This document shows, in pieces, positions 24,495 through 32,324 of a stretch of DNA of 32,324 nt; within the stretch, counting starts at the first letter, position 1, and each line of letters opens with the position of its first letter. The stretch comes from Gammaproteobacteria bacterium (GTDB lineage Bacteria; Pseudomonadota; Gammaproteobacteria; SZUA-152). The stretch spans positions 1 through 32,324 of the forward strand of contig JAJDNG010000007.1 in assembly GCA_022340845.1 (NCBI GenBank), written 5' to 3'. The notes under the pieces were generated by a model, which saw nothing but the letters and a program-made list of their open reading frames with translations, did no database searches and had not been told where the DNA came from. The position numbers were made by a program, and so were the translations under genes.

Positions 24495-25250
24495 CTATAA
24501 CATTGGCAGTGGTGTGAGATTCAGCATGGCGCACAAAGATTGGGCATTGTCCGCGGCATAACCGGCTTCGTCGTTATCAAAATAGCAGTAAATGCTCAGC
24601 CCTTGTTGTTGCCATGCACTAATGACGTTGCTCCAACCGGACAATGACTGCCTGGAATAACTGCCTTGATAGGCGCCCTTCGGTCCATGCAAACGGATGT
24701 AGACGAAATCTGTGGTGATTTCCTTGGGCGATAAGACATTGTCCAACTCGTAGATGCAAAACGCAGTTCGGTGTAGTGACAGTAACTCCAACGCATGCGG
24801 ATTAATCCAGCTTTGATCACGAAACTCAAACGTATAACGAAATTCGCGGCTCAATGACTGCAAAAACTCACTAAAGCGTGTTTCGTTGTATTTCCATTTG
24901 GGCGGCAGTTGAAACAAGATCGGGCCAAGCGTATCGCCCAATGCGGTTATACGGTTAAAAAATTCTCTGATGCTTGCGCCCGGGTCTTTTAGTTTTTTCA
25001 TGTGGGTAATGTAACGGCTGGCTTTGACCGCAAATTGGAACCCCGTGGGTGCCAGTTCCCGCCAATGTTCCAGAGTTTTCTTCTCTGGCAGGTGATAAAA
25101 CGTGTTGTTGATTTCTGTACTGCGAAAATGTCGCAAATAATACTCCAGCATATGATCGCTGGGAGTATCTTCCGGGTAAAACGCACCCCGCCAATGCTTA
25201 TATGACCAACCGGAAGTGCCAACAAATAGTTTGCTTTTGACGTGGTTCAT
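24495..25250 (-). CDS. DUF72-family (YecE-like) protein
   Basis: A 251-residue protein of the DUF72 family, known from structures to form a TIM-barrel-like fold but with no assigned function. Family motifs are clear: the opening LFVGTSGWSYKHWRGAFYP, RSTEINNTFYHLP, FQFAVKASRYITHMKKL, GPILFQLPPKWKYN, YTFEFRDQSW, VYIRLHGPKGAYQGSY and the late YCYFDNDEAGYAADNA. Length is normal. There is no signal peptide, so it is probably cytoplasmic. No neighbour suggests a pathway. The ATG at 25250 gives the standard N-terminus; a second Met-free alternative is not needed. Upstream lies a probable gene remnant on the same strand. Confidence 0.92.
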   Translation of the reverse strand: MNHVKSKLFVGTSGWSYKHWRGAFYPEDTPSDHMLEYYLRHFRSTEINNTFYHLPEKKTLEHWRELAPTGFQFAVKASRYITHMKKLKDPGASIREFFNRITALGDTLGPILFQLPPKWKYNETRFSEFLQSLSREFRYTFEFRDQSWINPHALELLSLHRTAFCIYELDNVLSPKEITTDFVYIRLHGPKGAYQGSYSRQSLSGWSNVISAWQQQGLSIYCYFDNDEAGYAADNAQSLCAMLNLTPLPML

Positions 25251-25384
25251 GAGATTAGAAATTCTACGGTTATAACGCTTGTCTGTTGTCAGTAATTAGG
25301 ATTATTCGCAAATTCAACAGCAATTATAGTACTACTGACAATATTATTAATAACCTTATGGAGACCGATTTTCTAATTTGCCAG

Positions 25385-25665
25385 TCATCGCCAGTCCAGC
25401 TTTTCCGGATCAGCAATATTATCGTCACGGTGGTCGATAACTTCCCGTAAAAACGATTCTGACACAGTAAGGCTTTTGTTTGCTTCATACACCCCTTTGC
25501 TGATTGATGCGGAATTAAATACGTCGTGAAATAACCCTGGTTGTCTTCGCTACCAATCGTTTTTTTAACACCAAGATTGTCGTGTCGCCAGACACGAATC
25601 TCTCCATAAGGGATCAAGTTTCTTCGATCTCTGGGATTTTTTGGATGACTATTGACAATCTTCAA
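25385..25665 (-). pseudogene. Probable frameshifted gene remnant
   Basis: The track ORF reads KIVNSHPKNPRDRRNLIPYG, then EIRVWRHDNLGVKKTIGSED, then NQGYF, and then loses protein-like character. Shifting by one base at the run TATTTC (near 25530) continues it as HDVFNSASISKGVYEANKSL, then TVSESFLREVIDHRDDNIAD, then PEKLDWR and a TGA at 25385-25387. Restoring one T (TATTTTCAC) joins the two parts into a single frame of about 93 codons. The upstream end meets a stop near the gap promoter and has no ribosome-binding site, so the N-terminus may be lost too. I do not recognise the family. A sequencing error in the T-run is possible. Confidence 0.45.
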
Positions 25666-25679
25666 TGCACGGTTGTAAG
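25652..25679 (+). promoter_or_regulatory. Possible gap promoter
   Basis: A perfect -35 TTGACA, a 16-bp spacer and TGTAAG (four of six matches to the -10 consensus) lie about 50 bp before the gap start codon. Confidence 0.5.
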
Positions 25680-25726
25680 GGTAATACGATTATGACAAAA
25701 GAATTGCACACCATCGGGAGGTTCTT

Positions 25727-26725
25727 ATGCATAATGTCGCTATCAATGGTTTGGGCCGAATAGGCCGGGCGGTTTTAAAAAACATTATCGGCAGAACTGA
25801 TATCAACGTGAAGGCGGTAAACGATCTGGCACCGATTGCCAACCTGGCCTATTTGTTACGCTATGATTCTGTTTACGGAAAGTTTAAAGGAACACTTGAA
25901 GTGGCCGCTGATGAGCTGCAAATTAATGAACACTCGGTTCAAGTATTGAATCAAGCCAACCCGGAACAATTGCCATGGGAAGAATTAGGCGTGGATTTGG
26001 TGTTTGAATGCACCGGTTTGTTTCGTCATTACATAGATCTTGAAAAACACCTTCAAGCGGGTGCAAAAAAAGTGATTTTATCCGCGCCGCCCAAAGACGC
26101 TGACGTGCCGACTAGAGTCGTCGGGGTTAATAAATTGGATTCGAATTCACCCCCAATTTTTTCCACGGCCAGTTGTACCACCAATTGTGTTGCACCCGTG
26201 GCGGAAATCATGGCCCGACGCATTGGCGTGAAAAAAGCGATCGTGACCACGACCCACGCTTATACCTCCAGTCAGGAAATTGTCGACTCAAGCAGCTCCA
26301 AAGTCGAACGCGGCCGCGCCGGTGCGGCCAATTTGATACCGACGACTACCGGTGCAGCAACCGCAATTATGGATGTACTACCGGATTACCAAGGCCATTT
26401 CGCAGCAATAGCCATACGCGCACCAGTACCAGTAGGGTCTATTGCCGATTTCACTTTTGTCACGGAACGGGAAACTGATGTGATAGAAGTGAATGACATT
26501 TTTAAGCAGGAAGCGGCAGGGGATCGCTACGCAGATGTGCTAGCTGTCATAGACGAACCTATTGTATCTTCCGATATCATCATGGATCCGCATGCGTCAG
26601 TTGTCGATTTAGGCCGTACCCAGGTAGTGGATGGCGATTTGGTGAAAATTATGAGTTGGTACGATAATGAATGGGGATATGCCCATCAAATGGTAAAACA
26701 GGCAGTGGCAGTATTAAAAAAATAA
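25727..26725 (+). CDS. gap: Glyceraldehyde-3-phosphate dehydrogenase
   Basis: A 332-residue enzyme that oxidises and phosphorylates glyceraldehyde-3-phosphate with NAD(P) in central carbon metabolism (cytoplasm, tetramer). The Rossmann motif INGLGRIGRAVLKN is at 7-20. Asp33 in AVND suggests NAD preference. The catalytic Cys150 is in STASCTTNC and His177 in TTTHAYT; the C-terminal SWYDNEWGYAHQMV is standard. The S-loop region reads SSQEIVDSSSSKVERGRAGAANLIPTTTGAA and is followed by APVPVGSIADFTF. This differs from the usual proteobacterial NDQ...RRARAA...IP form and recalls a separate lineage of bacterial and archaeal enzymes. The ATG has GGGAGG at good spacing. No other glycolytic gene is adjacent, and it appears to be transcribed alone. 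Confidence 0.95.
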   Translation: MHNVAINGLGRIGRAVLKNIIGRTDINVKAVNDLAPIANLAYLLRYDSVYGKFKGTLEVAADELQINEHSVQVLNQANPEQLPWEELGVDLVFECTGLFRHYIDLEKHLQAGAKKVILSAPPKDADVPTRVVGVNKLDSNSPPIFSTASCTTNCVAPVAEIMARRIGVKKAIVTTTHAYTSSQEIVDSSSSKVERGRAGAANLIPTTTGAATAIMDVLPDYQGHFAAIAIRAPVPVGSIADFTFVTERETDVIEVNDIFKQEAAGDRYADVLAVIDEPIVSSDIIMDPHASVVDLGRTQVVDGDLVKIMSWYDNEWGYAHQMVKQAVAVLKK

Positions 26726-27184
26726 TTCAAACAAAAATATGTGCGAAACGGATTTCTTATTCGATTGTTGAGGATCTATCGTCAGGTAACCTCAACAACA
26801 TCATTAGCCCATTGTGAATACACTCTATTAAAGAGTTTAGTGGAAATGGTGCGCCATACAAGCACATTTTAACAACAAAGCAGCCTGGCTAAATAACTTG
26901 TGCGCAAGATGTGTTAATTGCAGGCCTGGATGCTTTGATTTTCAGTGTCAGCATGGAAGACGCCGCAGCCGGGCGCTTCACACTTAAAGGAAGTCAAGAT
27001 AATTTCCAAAAAAAAGCTTGGCAACAAAAGTCTTTGCTTATAGAATCTCCAATAGCGTCAAACTGGGGAAAGTCATAGTGCATGATTGTGACCAACGCAG
27101 TAATTTGATCATAATTACGCGAAAGACCCAATCACACCTTTCTTTCTAACTTATGTTGTTAACTTACGCTTTCTTATTTATCCA
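26726..27184. other. Intergenic region between gap and the ABC-2 operon
   Basis: About 460 bp. An inverted repeat, TTGTTGAGG/CCTCAACAA with a 16-nt loop (26765-26798), follows gap by 40 bp. It has no T-run, so terminator function is uncertain. A 55-codon frame from a GTG at 26911 to 27078 has no ribosome-binding site. No clear promoter for the downstream operon could be picked out, although it should lie in the AT-rich last 100 bp. Confidence 0.5.
26765..26798 (+). repeat. Inverted repeat downstream of gap
   Basis: Perfect 9-bp arms TTGTTGAGG and CCTCAACAA are separated by 16 nt. It may form the 3' end of the gap transcript; there is no T-tract. Confidence 0.55.
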
Positions 27185-28225
27185 ATGAAAAACATCTCAC
27201 AGAACTTGCGCATTTTAATCAGTTTATTTTGCGTGACGATTCTCAGCAGTTGCCAGTGGAACAGTAATTCCAACAGCGATGTAATAGTCTTGTCCGGTAC
27301 ACTGGAGGCGCGTGAGGTAGACTTATCGTTTCAAGTAAGCGGCCGAATGAGTGATTTGCTAAGCGATGAAGGCGATCTGGTGCAAGCCGGTACCACCGTC
27401 GCGACACTGGATGACCGGGACTACGTATTGGCGCTGCAACAGGCCAGCGCCACCGCTAATGCGGCCAAAGCCTCATTAGCCGCCTTGACTGCAGGAACCC
27501 GACAGCAGGAAATTCGTGCGGCCGAAGCGGACTTGCAAAAAGCCAAAGCACAATTGAATTACTGGCAATCGGAAGTCAAGCGCATCAGCTACCTGGTACC
27601 GAAAAAACTGACCACTGAAGAACAACTGGAACAAACGCAATTGCAATATGAAATTGCGTTGGCGGGTGTGGAACAGGCACAACAAAAGCTACATCTGTTG
27701 AAGGAGGGGCCTCGCAAGGAGGAAATAGAACGCGCCGATCAAGAATACACAGCCCGCATAGAATCCCGTGAACTTGCAAAACAGCAACTGTCGTACACTA
27801 CGTTGCAAAGTCCCATTAACGGTATGGTGACATTGCGACTGAGTGAGTCCGGAGAAGTGATTGCGCCCGGTCAGCCGGTGATTCGTGTGGCAGAGTTGTC
27901 CAATACCTGGGTACGGGCTTATATCAGTGAGACTGATTTAGGCCGAGTACGCTTGGGTCAAGCCGTGAGTATCAAAGTGGACAGCTATCCCGATAAAGAA
28001 TTTTCCGGGACATTGACATTTATTTCGCCGGTTGCGGAATTCACGCCGAAAACGGTGGAAACCCGTAAACTGCGGGTGGATCTTGTCTACCGTGTCAAAG
28101 TACAAGTGGCTAATCCGCAAGGGATATTAAAAATCGGTATGCCGGCGGATATTTTTATACAACCCGTAGCGGATCAATCTGTATCTAAACAATCTGTATC
28201 TAAACAATCTGTAGCTAAAAAATGA
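27185..28225 (+). CDS. HlyD-family adaptor lipoprotein (YbhG-like)
   Basis: A 346-residue periplasmic adaptor. The signal ends in lipobox-like ILSSC, so it may be lipidated. The N-terminal biotinyl-lipoyl half (VDLSFQVSGRMSDLLSDEGDLVQAG, about 45-70) leads to a long coiled-coil hairpin (about 78-200, rich in A, E, Q and K). The second lipoyl half (LQSPINGMVTLRLSESGEVIAPGQPV) and a beta-barrel domain follow (WVRAYISETDLGRVRLGQAV). The pattern matches YbhG, which links an ABC-2 exporter to an outer-membrane channel. The last 16 residues are a 5-residue tandem repeat. The gene overlaps the next ATPase gene by ATGA. No strong ribosome-binding site precedes the ATG. No TolC-like gene is in the window. 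Confidence 0.9.
   Translation: MKNISQNLRILISLFCVTILSSCQWNSNSNSDVIVLSGTLEAREVDLSFQVSGRMSDLLSDEGDLVQAGTTVATLDDRDYVLALQQASATANAAKASLAALTAGTRQQEIRAAEADLQKAKAQLNYWQSEVKRISYLVPKKLTTEEQLEQTQLQYEIALAGVEQAQQKLHLLKEGPRKEEIERADQEYTARIESRELAKQQLSYTTLQSPINGMVTLRLSESGEVIAPGQPVIRVAELSNTWVRAYISETDLGRVRLGQAVSIKVDSYPDKEFSGTLTFISPVAEFTPKTVETRKLRVDLVYRVKVQVANPQGILKIGMPADIFIQPVADQSVSKQSVSKQSVAKK
28175..28219 (+). repeat. 15-bp tandem repeat at the adaptor C-terminus (3 units)
   Basis: CAATCTGTATCTAAA occurs twice exactly and then once as CAATCTGTAGCTAAA, in frame, giving QSVSK-QSVSK-QSVAK just before the stop codon. The last unit abuts the ATGA overlap with the downstream ATPase gene. Confidence 0.95.
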
Positions 28226-29157
28226 CCATGAATGAGGTCGTAGTACAGGCAGAAAAACTGGCCTACGCGTATGGCCATACACCAGTTTTACAAGATATTA
28301 GCCTTAGCATAAACGGTGGCGAGATCTATGGGCTAGTGGGCGCTGATGGTGCCGGTAAAAGCACTCTATTGAGTTTGGCGGCCGGTCAGCTTGCGCCGCA
28401 TTCCGGCATTCTGCAGGTGCTGGGCAAGGCATCCACTGAGCCGAACCTGCGGGGCGACATCGCTTACATGCCACAGAATTTCGGTCTCTATCCGGATTTG
28501 TCCATTATGGAAAATATGCAGTTCTTTGCTGATTTACATGGCTTGGCAAATCAAGCCGCAGAACGGCGTATTACCGATCTTCTGACCCGTACGGGACTGA
28601 AGGGTTTCGAAGCGCGGCGCAGCGGCAATCTGTCCGGCGGCATGATGCAAAAACTGGCGCTGGCCAGCGTATTGGTGCACGACCCCAAAGTCATGTTCCT
28701 GGATGAGCCGACCACCGGCGTTGATCCGGTATCCCGGCGCGCTTTTTGGAGACTGCTGGAGTCTGTGCGAGCGGAGGGCGTGGCTATTTTGTTTGCCACA
28801 GCGAATATGGACGAAGCCGAACGTTGCGACCGAGTCGGCATGTTGCAAAACGGAAAACTAACCCGCGAAGGCGCACCCCTGGACCTAATTCAACAAAATC
28901 AAGCACAACTGGCGGCTGTATTCGGCCCTTCGGTCAGACAATACCGGGAGAAGATACGTCAATTGCCGAGTGTGGAAATGGCCTTTCCGGTCGGCATCAA
29001 ATTGAATGTCTGGTTGCGGGATCAGACATCGCTACAAACATTAAAACAAGATCTCAGCACATTATCCCAAGGGTTGGATGCAAAATTGGCAATACCCAGT
29101 TTGCATGATGCTACCTTGCGGGATCTAGCGCTGGCCCAGCAATCCCGCGGTGGCTAG
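28222..29157 (+). CDS. ABC-2 exporter ATPase 1 (YbhF N-half-like)
   Basis: A 311-residue cytoplasmic ATPase for the adjacent ABC-2 permeases. Walker A is GADGAGKS (40-47), the Q-loop is MPQNFGLYPDLS, the signature LSGGMMQK (137-144) is canonical and Walker B is VMFLDEP with Glu162. The switch histidine is missing: ATANMDEAE replaces the usual TTHYMDEAE, with Ala194 at the His position (nt 28801-28803). This matches the first half of YbhF/RbbA-type fused ATPases, where the second half carries the complementary features. The start overlaps the adaptor stop by ATGA; a second ATG at 28228 is also possible. It overlaps the next ATPase gene by eight bases. Substrate unknown. Confidence 0.92.
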   Translation: MTMNEVVVQAEKLAYAYGHTPVLQDISLSINGGEIYGLVGADGAGKSTLLSLAAGQLAPHSGILQVLGKASTEPNLRGDIAYMPQNFGLYPDLSIMENMQFFADLHGLANQAAERRITDLLTRTGLKGFEARRSGNLSGGMMQKLALASVLVHDPKVMFLDEPTTGVDPVSRRAFWRLLESVRAEGVAILFATANMDEAERCDRVGMLQNGKLTREGAPLDLIQQNQAQLAAVFGPSVRQYREKIRQLPSVEMAFPVGIKLNVWLRDQTSLQTLKQDLSTLSQGLDAKLAIPSLHDATLRDLALAQQSRGG

Positions 29158-30124
29158 TTCAAGCGTCAACAACGACGACCCGGTTATCCAGGCTAGCGGT
29201 ATAGTCAAGCGCTTTGGCGGATTTGTGGCCGTGGATCATGTGGATATTACATTGCAGCGTGGGGAGGTATTCGGCCTGCTTGGAGCGAATGGTGCGGGAA
29301 AGACCACGGCGATTCGCATGTTGTGCGGTACGTTGCCACCCAGCGAAGGCACTATTAATGTAGCCGGTATCGATATGGTTCGCCACGCACGCCGTGCCCG
29401 CAGCCGCCTGGGGTATGTGTCACAGCGGTTCGCTTTATACGCGGAATTAAGCGTATTGGAAAATTTGAAATTGCAGGCTGGGCTGTACGGGTTATCGGGA
29501 AAACACAAGCGTGACCGATTGCGCTGGGCATTGCAACACTTGGAAATGGCACAGTTACAACACCAACCCGCGGGGAAGTTACCCTTGGGCTACCAACGTC
29601 GTTTGGCGCTGGCGGCGGCGTTGATGCATCAACCGCAAGTGTTGTTTCTGGATGAACCCACGTCCGGCGTGGATCCCATGGCACGGCAGCAGTTCTGGGA
29701 GTTGATCTACGAACTGGCCGAACAAGGCATAGGCGTATTGGTGACGACACATTACATGGACGAAGCGTTGTTCTGCGACCGCATCGCATTTATGCATACC
29801 GGTAAAATCATTGCTCAGGACACGCCGCAAAAGCTGAAAGCTATGCCGTTAACAACACCTTTGCTGCAACTGGATTCCAAAGATTGCGCACGCTGCGCGC
29901 AACTCATCAGTGCTCTCGATTCAATCAAGGAAATCGTGCCCCATGCCGGGCAATTGCGCATCCGATTGCAGCCGGGCGTAGACATGGATTCAGCGGAGCA
30001 ACAAATAAAATCAGTAGCAAAGCAATCCAGTCTGCAAATCGGGGAACTGCGACCGGTGGATGCGGACCTGGAGGACGTGTTCGTCGCTGTGCTTGAAGAC
30101 TTTGAAACACGGGAAAACGCATGA
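29150..30124 (+). CDS. ABC-2 exporter ATPase 2 (YbhF C-half-like)
   Basis: A 324-residue ATPase partner of the preceding gene. Walker A is GANGAGKTT, the Q-loop is VSQRFALYAELS, Walker B is VLFLDEPTSGVD and the switch His is present in VTTHYMDEA (His201). The signature is degenerate: LPLGYQRRL (144-152) instead of LSGGQ. Combined with ATPase 1, a heterodimer would have one fully canonical ATP site and one degenerate site. In E. coli YbhF the two halves are fused in one protein; here they are separate genes. It starts with GTG, overlapping the preceding gene by eight bases, which suggests translational coupling. It overlaps the permease start by ATGA. C-terminal about 80 residues form an accessory domain. 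Confidence 0.92.
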   Translation: MASSSVNNDDPVIQASGIVKRFGGFVAVDHVDITLQRGEVFGLLGANGAGKTTAIRMLCGTLPPSEGTINVAGIDMVRHARRARSRLGYVSQRFALYAELSVLENLKLQAGLYGLSGKHKRDRLRWALQHLEMAQLQHQPAGKLPLGYQRRLALAAALMHQPQVLFLDEPTSGVDPMARQQFWELIYELAEQGIGVLVTTHYMDEALFCDRIAFMHTGKIIAQDTPQKLKAMPLTTPLLQLDSKDCARCAQLISALDSIKEIVPHAGQLRIRLQPGVDMDSAEQQIKSVAKQSSLQIGELRPVDADLEDVFVAVLEDFETRENA

Positions 30125-31224
30125 ATCTGCAACACGTTCGTGCGATAGCCCGCAAGGAATGGTGGCATTTGTTTCGCGACGCCAGAAGCCTGGCTCTACT
30201 GATTCTGATGCCCAGCATGTTATTGTTCCTGTTCGGTTATGCCATTCGCCTGGATATCGTGGAAGCACCCATCGGTATATTGCAGGAGTCTCATGACGCT
30301 CAGTCCAGGGAACTGGCCGCGGCATTCGATGCCAGCCGGGCGTTTGATGTGGTGCGCTATTATCCCAGCCGGCAAAGCCTGGGAGATGCCATAGTGCAAG
30401 GCGACATCTGGGCAGGGCTGGTGATACCGCATGATTTTATCCGAGACATTAAACGCGGTAAGGCGTCATTGCAGTTTATCGTGGACGGGGTGGATGCCAA
30501 TACTGCACGTTTATTGCTCAACTATTCACAAGCACTAATTAGCGACCATCTCCTGCAACAGGGACTAAGGCCGCCCATCCGGATCGAAGATCGGCTTTGG
30601 TTTAACGAGGCCAAACAAAGCCGAATTGCCATAGTGCCGGGTGTCATCGCCATCGTCATGGCGGTGATCGGCGCGCTGATGACCTCTCTCACCATTGCTC
30701 GGGAAATAGAGCAAGGCAATCTGGTGATGCTGCGCACTACGCCGCTGACGCGGGGGGAATTTCTGGTGGGAAAAATGACACCGTATTTTTTCATCGGCCT
30801 GGCGGATCTGGCGGTCGCGGCCTCGGCGGCGGTGCTTATTTTCGATGTACCGCTGCGTGGTTCGGTGTTTGGGTTGTCGTTGGTTTCCGCTTTGTTTCTG
30901 CTGGTTGTCATGTTGCAAGGCGCGGTGGTGTCTATTAGCGCGGGAAATCAGTTGCTTGCCAGTCAAATCGCTATGGTAAGTACTTTTTTACCGGCGTTTT
31001 TGTTATCGGGTTTTGTGTTCGCCATCGAAAACATGCCCAAGGTATTGCAATACGTCACTTATATCGTACCCGCCCGCTATTATGTTTCGTTGTCGAAAGT
31101 GATTTTTCTTAAAGGCATTTCACCCTTTGTGGTGTGGACCGAAGTTATTGCGTTGCTCGTGATCCTGCTATTGCTGATCGGCATCACTTTTGCGCGTGCT
31201 CGAAAACTGGGTTTGTTATCGTGA
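30121..31224 (+). CDS. ABC-2 permease 1 (YbhS/YbhR-like)
   Basis: A 367-residue inner-membrane permease. One N-terminal transmembrane helix (about 20-41, SLALLILMPSMLLFLFGYAIRL) is followed by a large extracytoplasmic domain (about 45-170) and then a five-to-six-helix bundle to the C-terminus, the standard ABC-2 layout. Typical strings are ALMTSLTIAREIEQGNLVML and FLLSGFVFAIENMPKVLQYVTYIVPARYYV. It pairs with the next permease to form the pore driven by the two upstream ATPases. Its start overlaps the ATPase 2 stop (ATGA) and its stop overlaps the next ATG. In YbhFSR-type systems such exporters have been linked to drug or cation export; the substrate here is unknown. Confidence 0.92.
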   Translation: MNLQHVRAIARKEWWHLFRDARSLALLILMPSMLLFLFGYAIRLDIVEAPIGILQESHDAQSRELAAAFDASRAFDVVRYYPSRQSLGDAIVQGDIWAGLVIPHDFIRDIKRGKASLQFIVDGVDANTARLLLNYSQALISDHLLQQGLRPPIRIEDRLWFNEAKQSRIAIVPGVIAIVMAVIGALMTSLTIAREIEQGNLVMLRTTPLTRGEFLVGKMTPYFFIGLADLAVAASAAVLIFDVPLRGSVFGLSLVSALFLLVVMLQGAVVSISAGNQLLASQIAMVSTFLPAFLLSGFVFAIENMPKVLQYVTYIVPARYYVSLSKVIFLKGISPFVVWTEVIALLVILLLLIGITFARARKLGLLS

Positions 31225-32306
31225 TGCAATCGCTACTCCTGTCTTGGCTTCGATTGCGCTCGTTGTTGGGAAAAGAGTTTTTACAATTGCTGCGCGACCC
31301 ACGCATGCGATTTTTTGTTTTAGTCCCGCCCATCGTGCAATTGATTATCTTCGGCTATGCGGCAACCTTTGATGTCAAGTCAGCCCAAGTAGGGGTGTTG
31401 GACTATTCTCGCAGCAAAGTCTCGCGCGACTTATTAGCCGATGTGACTGCCACGGGGCATTTCGATCTGCATTATCTGGATAATATGTCGCAAGCGCAGC
31501 AACTCATGAACCGCAATGAGGTGCGCGCCATTGTGCAATTCCCCAGAGACTTTGACCGCAGCGGTGTGGTGCAATTAATCGCCGACGGCTCGGATTCCAA
31601 CAGTGCCTTGTTGGTGGTTGGCCAGTTCAGCCAGGCGTTGCGTCACAGCGCGCTGGATACTGAGCACATCGCACCGCCCATCGAGATAGAATATCGCGCC
31701 TGGTTTAACCCCAATTTGGAGGATCGCGAGTTTTTTGTACCGGGTATTATTGCCAATGTGCTTCTCATTTCGACCATGATTCTTACCGCCATGACCGTGG
31801 TGAGGGAAAGGGAAATCGGTACGCTGGAAAGGTTAATGGTAACACCGCTGGCGCGGTTCGAGTTTATCTTTGGAAAGATAGTTCCGGTGGCCTGCGTGGG
31901 TTTGTTTGATGTTATATTGGTGAGTACCGTCGCGGTGGTCTGGTTCGGCATTCCGTTTCGCGGCAGCATAGTAGAAATGTTTTTCGGAACGACGTTGTAT
32001 CTATTAAGTACCCTGGGTCTGGGGTTGCTGGTTTCGAGTTTTTCCAGTACCCAGCAACAAGCCATGTTGTGGGCGGTGTTTTTGATTATGCCGCTGGTCA
32101 TACTCTCGGGTTTCGCTTTTCCTATACGCAATATGCCTGAAATTGTTCAACTGGTTACATGGTTAGATCCGCTGCGGTATTATCTGGTGGTCATTCGCGA
32201 CAGTTTTCTCAAAGGTGGGCACTTCGGTGATCATTGGTTCCAGTTTACCGCCATGGCATTGCTGGGGCTGACTGCGTTGTCTGTTAGTGCGTGGCGAATC
32301 CGCTGA
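31224..32306 (+). CDS. ABC-2 permease 2 (YbhR/YbhS-like)
   Basis: A 360-residue permease homologous to the preceding one. An N-terminal helix (about 27-47, FFVLVPPIVQLIIFGYAATF) is followed by an extracytoplasmic domain and a C-terminal helix bundle. It includes the ABC-2 signature region MTVVREREIGTLERLMVTPL and LSGFAFPIRNMPEIVQLVTWLDPLRYYL. The ORF track starts at 31134. The ATG at 31224, overlapping the previous stop codon by one base, gives the matching N-terminus; the GTG at 31221 is also possible. The gene is complete, ending 18 bp before the window edge, so further operon members to the right cannot be excluded. Confidence 0.91.
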   Translation: MQSLLLSWLRLRSLLGKEFLQLLRDPRMRFFVLVPPIVQLIIFGYAATFDVKSAQVGVLDYSRSKVSRDLLADVTATGHFDLHYLDNMSQAQQLMNRNEVRAIVQFPRDFDRSGVVQLIADGSDSNSALLVVGQFSQALRHSALDTEHIAPPIEIEYRAWFNPNLEDREFFVPGIIANVLLISTMILTAMTVVREREIGTLERLMVTPLARFEFIFGKIVPVACVGLFDVILVSTVAVVWFGIPFRGSIVEMFFGTTLYLLSTLGLGLLVSSFSSTQQQAMLWAVFLIMPLVILSGFAFPIRNMPEIVQLVTWLDPLRYYLVVIRDSFLKGGHFGDHWFQFTAMALLGLTALSVSAWRIR

Positions 32307-32324
32307 ATAATTCCTCACGTTTGC

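Noticed and set aside
26911-27078. 55-codon frame between gap and the ABC-2 operon
   Set aside because: GTG start without a ribosome-binding site and no familiar motif.
31134-31223. N-terminal extension of the last permease in the ORF track
   Set aside because: It overlaps the previous permease in another frame; the ATG at 31224 gives the conserved start.

Overview
The window looks like the chromosome of a gammaproteobacterium outside the Enterobacterales. The central run queG / nnr / tsaE / amiB / mutL, with orn nearby, is a classic gammaproteobacterial housekeeping block. MutL carries the endonuclease motif found in lineages without MutH, such as Pseudomonas. Base composition is moderate. 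I see no rRNA, tRNA, CRISPR array, transposase or phage gene. Species cannot be named from this alone.

Layout. 1-3071: the 3' end of an unidentified plus-strand gene meets a minus-strand pair (c-type cytochrome, then phhB). These are followed by orn, a roughly 400-bp stretch ending in a strong terminator, and an EamA transporter. 3073-7675 (minus strand): queG, an NlpC/P60 lipoprotein and a large PAS-GGDEF-EAL cyclic-di-GMP protein. 7764-17070 (plus strand): nnr, tsaE, amiB, a small membrane protein, mutL, an MsbA-like ABC exporter and a TraB-family membrane protein. 17151-21579: a DUF6502 gene translationally coupled to a DUF5666 lipoprotein gene, a 600-bp regulatory region, and a second DUF5666 lipoprotein gene with a textbook terminator. 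21703-27184: an Atm1-like ABC exporter, an alpha/beta-hydrolase-fold protein, a DUF72 protein, a probable frameshifted gene remnant and gap. 27185-32306: an overlapping operon for a YbhGFSR-like ABC-2 exporter (lipoprotein adaptor, two separate ATPases, two permeases).

The most interesting part is the DUF6502/DUF5666 module. The same inverted repeat, TTTGGGA-N6-TCCCAAA, lies just downstream of a TATAAT box in front of the DUF6502 gene and again, as a perfect 26-bp palindrome, just downstream of a strong sigma70-like promoter in front of the second DUF5666 gene. The DUF6502 protein looks like tandem winged helices, so I infer that it is a regulator of itself and of the second lipoprotein gene. 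The two DUF5666 lipoproteins share a collinear six-repeat layout. The first copy is broken by an in-frame TAA with 102 sense codons still open behind it. The second has a long, probably structured leader containing a short ORF with a very good ribosome-binding site.

A second theme is 15-bp (five-codon) tandem repeats inside or at the 3' ends of three unrelated genes, plus several 12-14-bp tandem duplications between genes. This suggests frequent small slippage duplications fixed where protein structure tolerates them.
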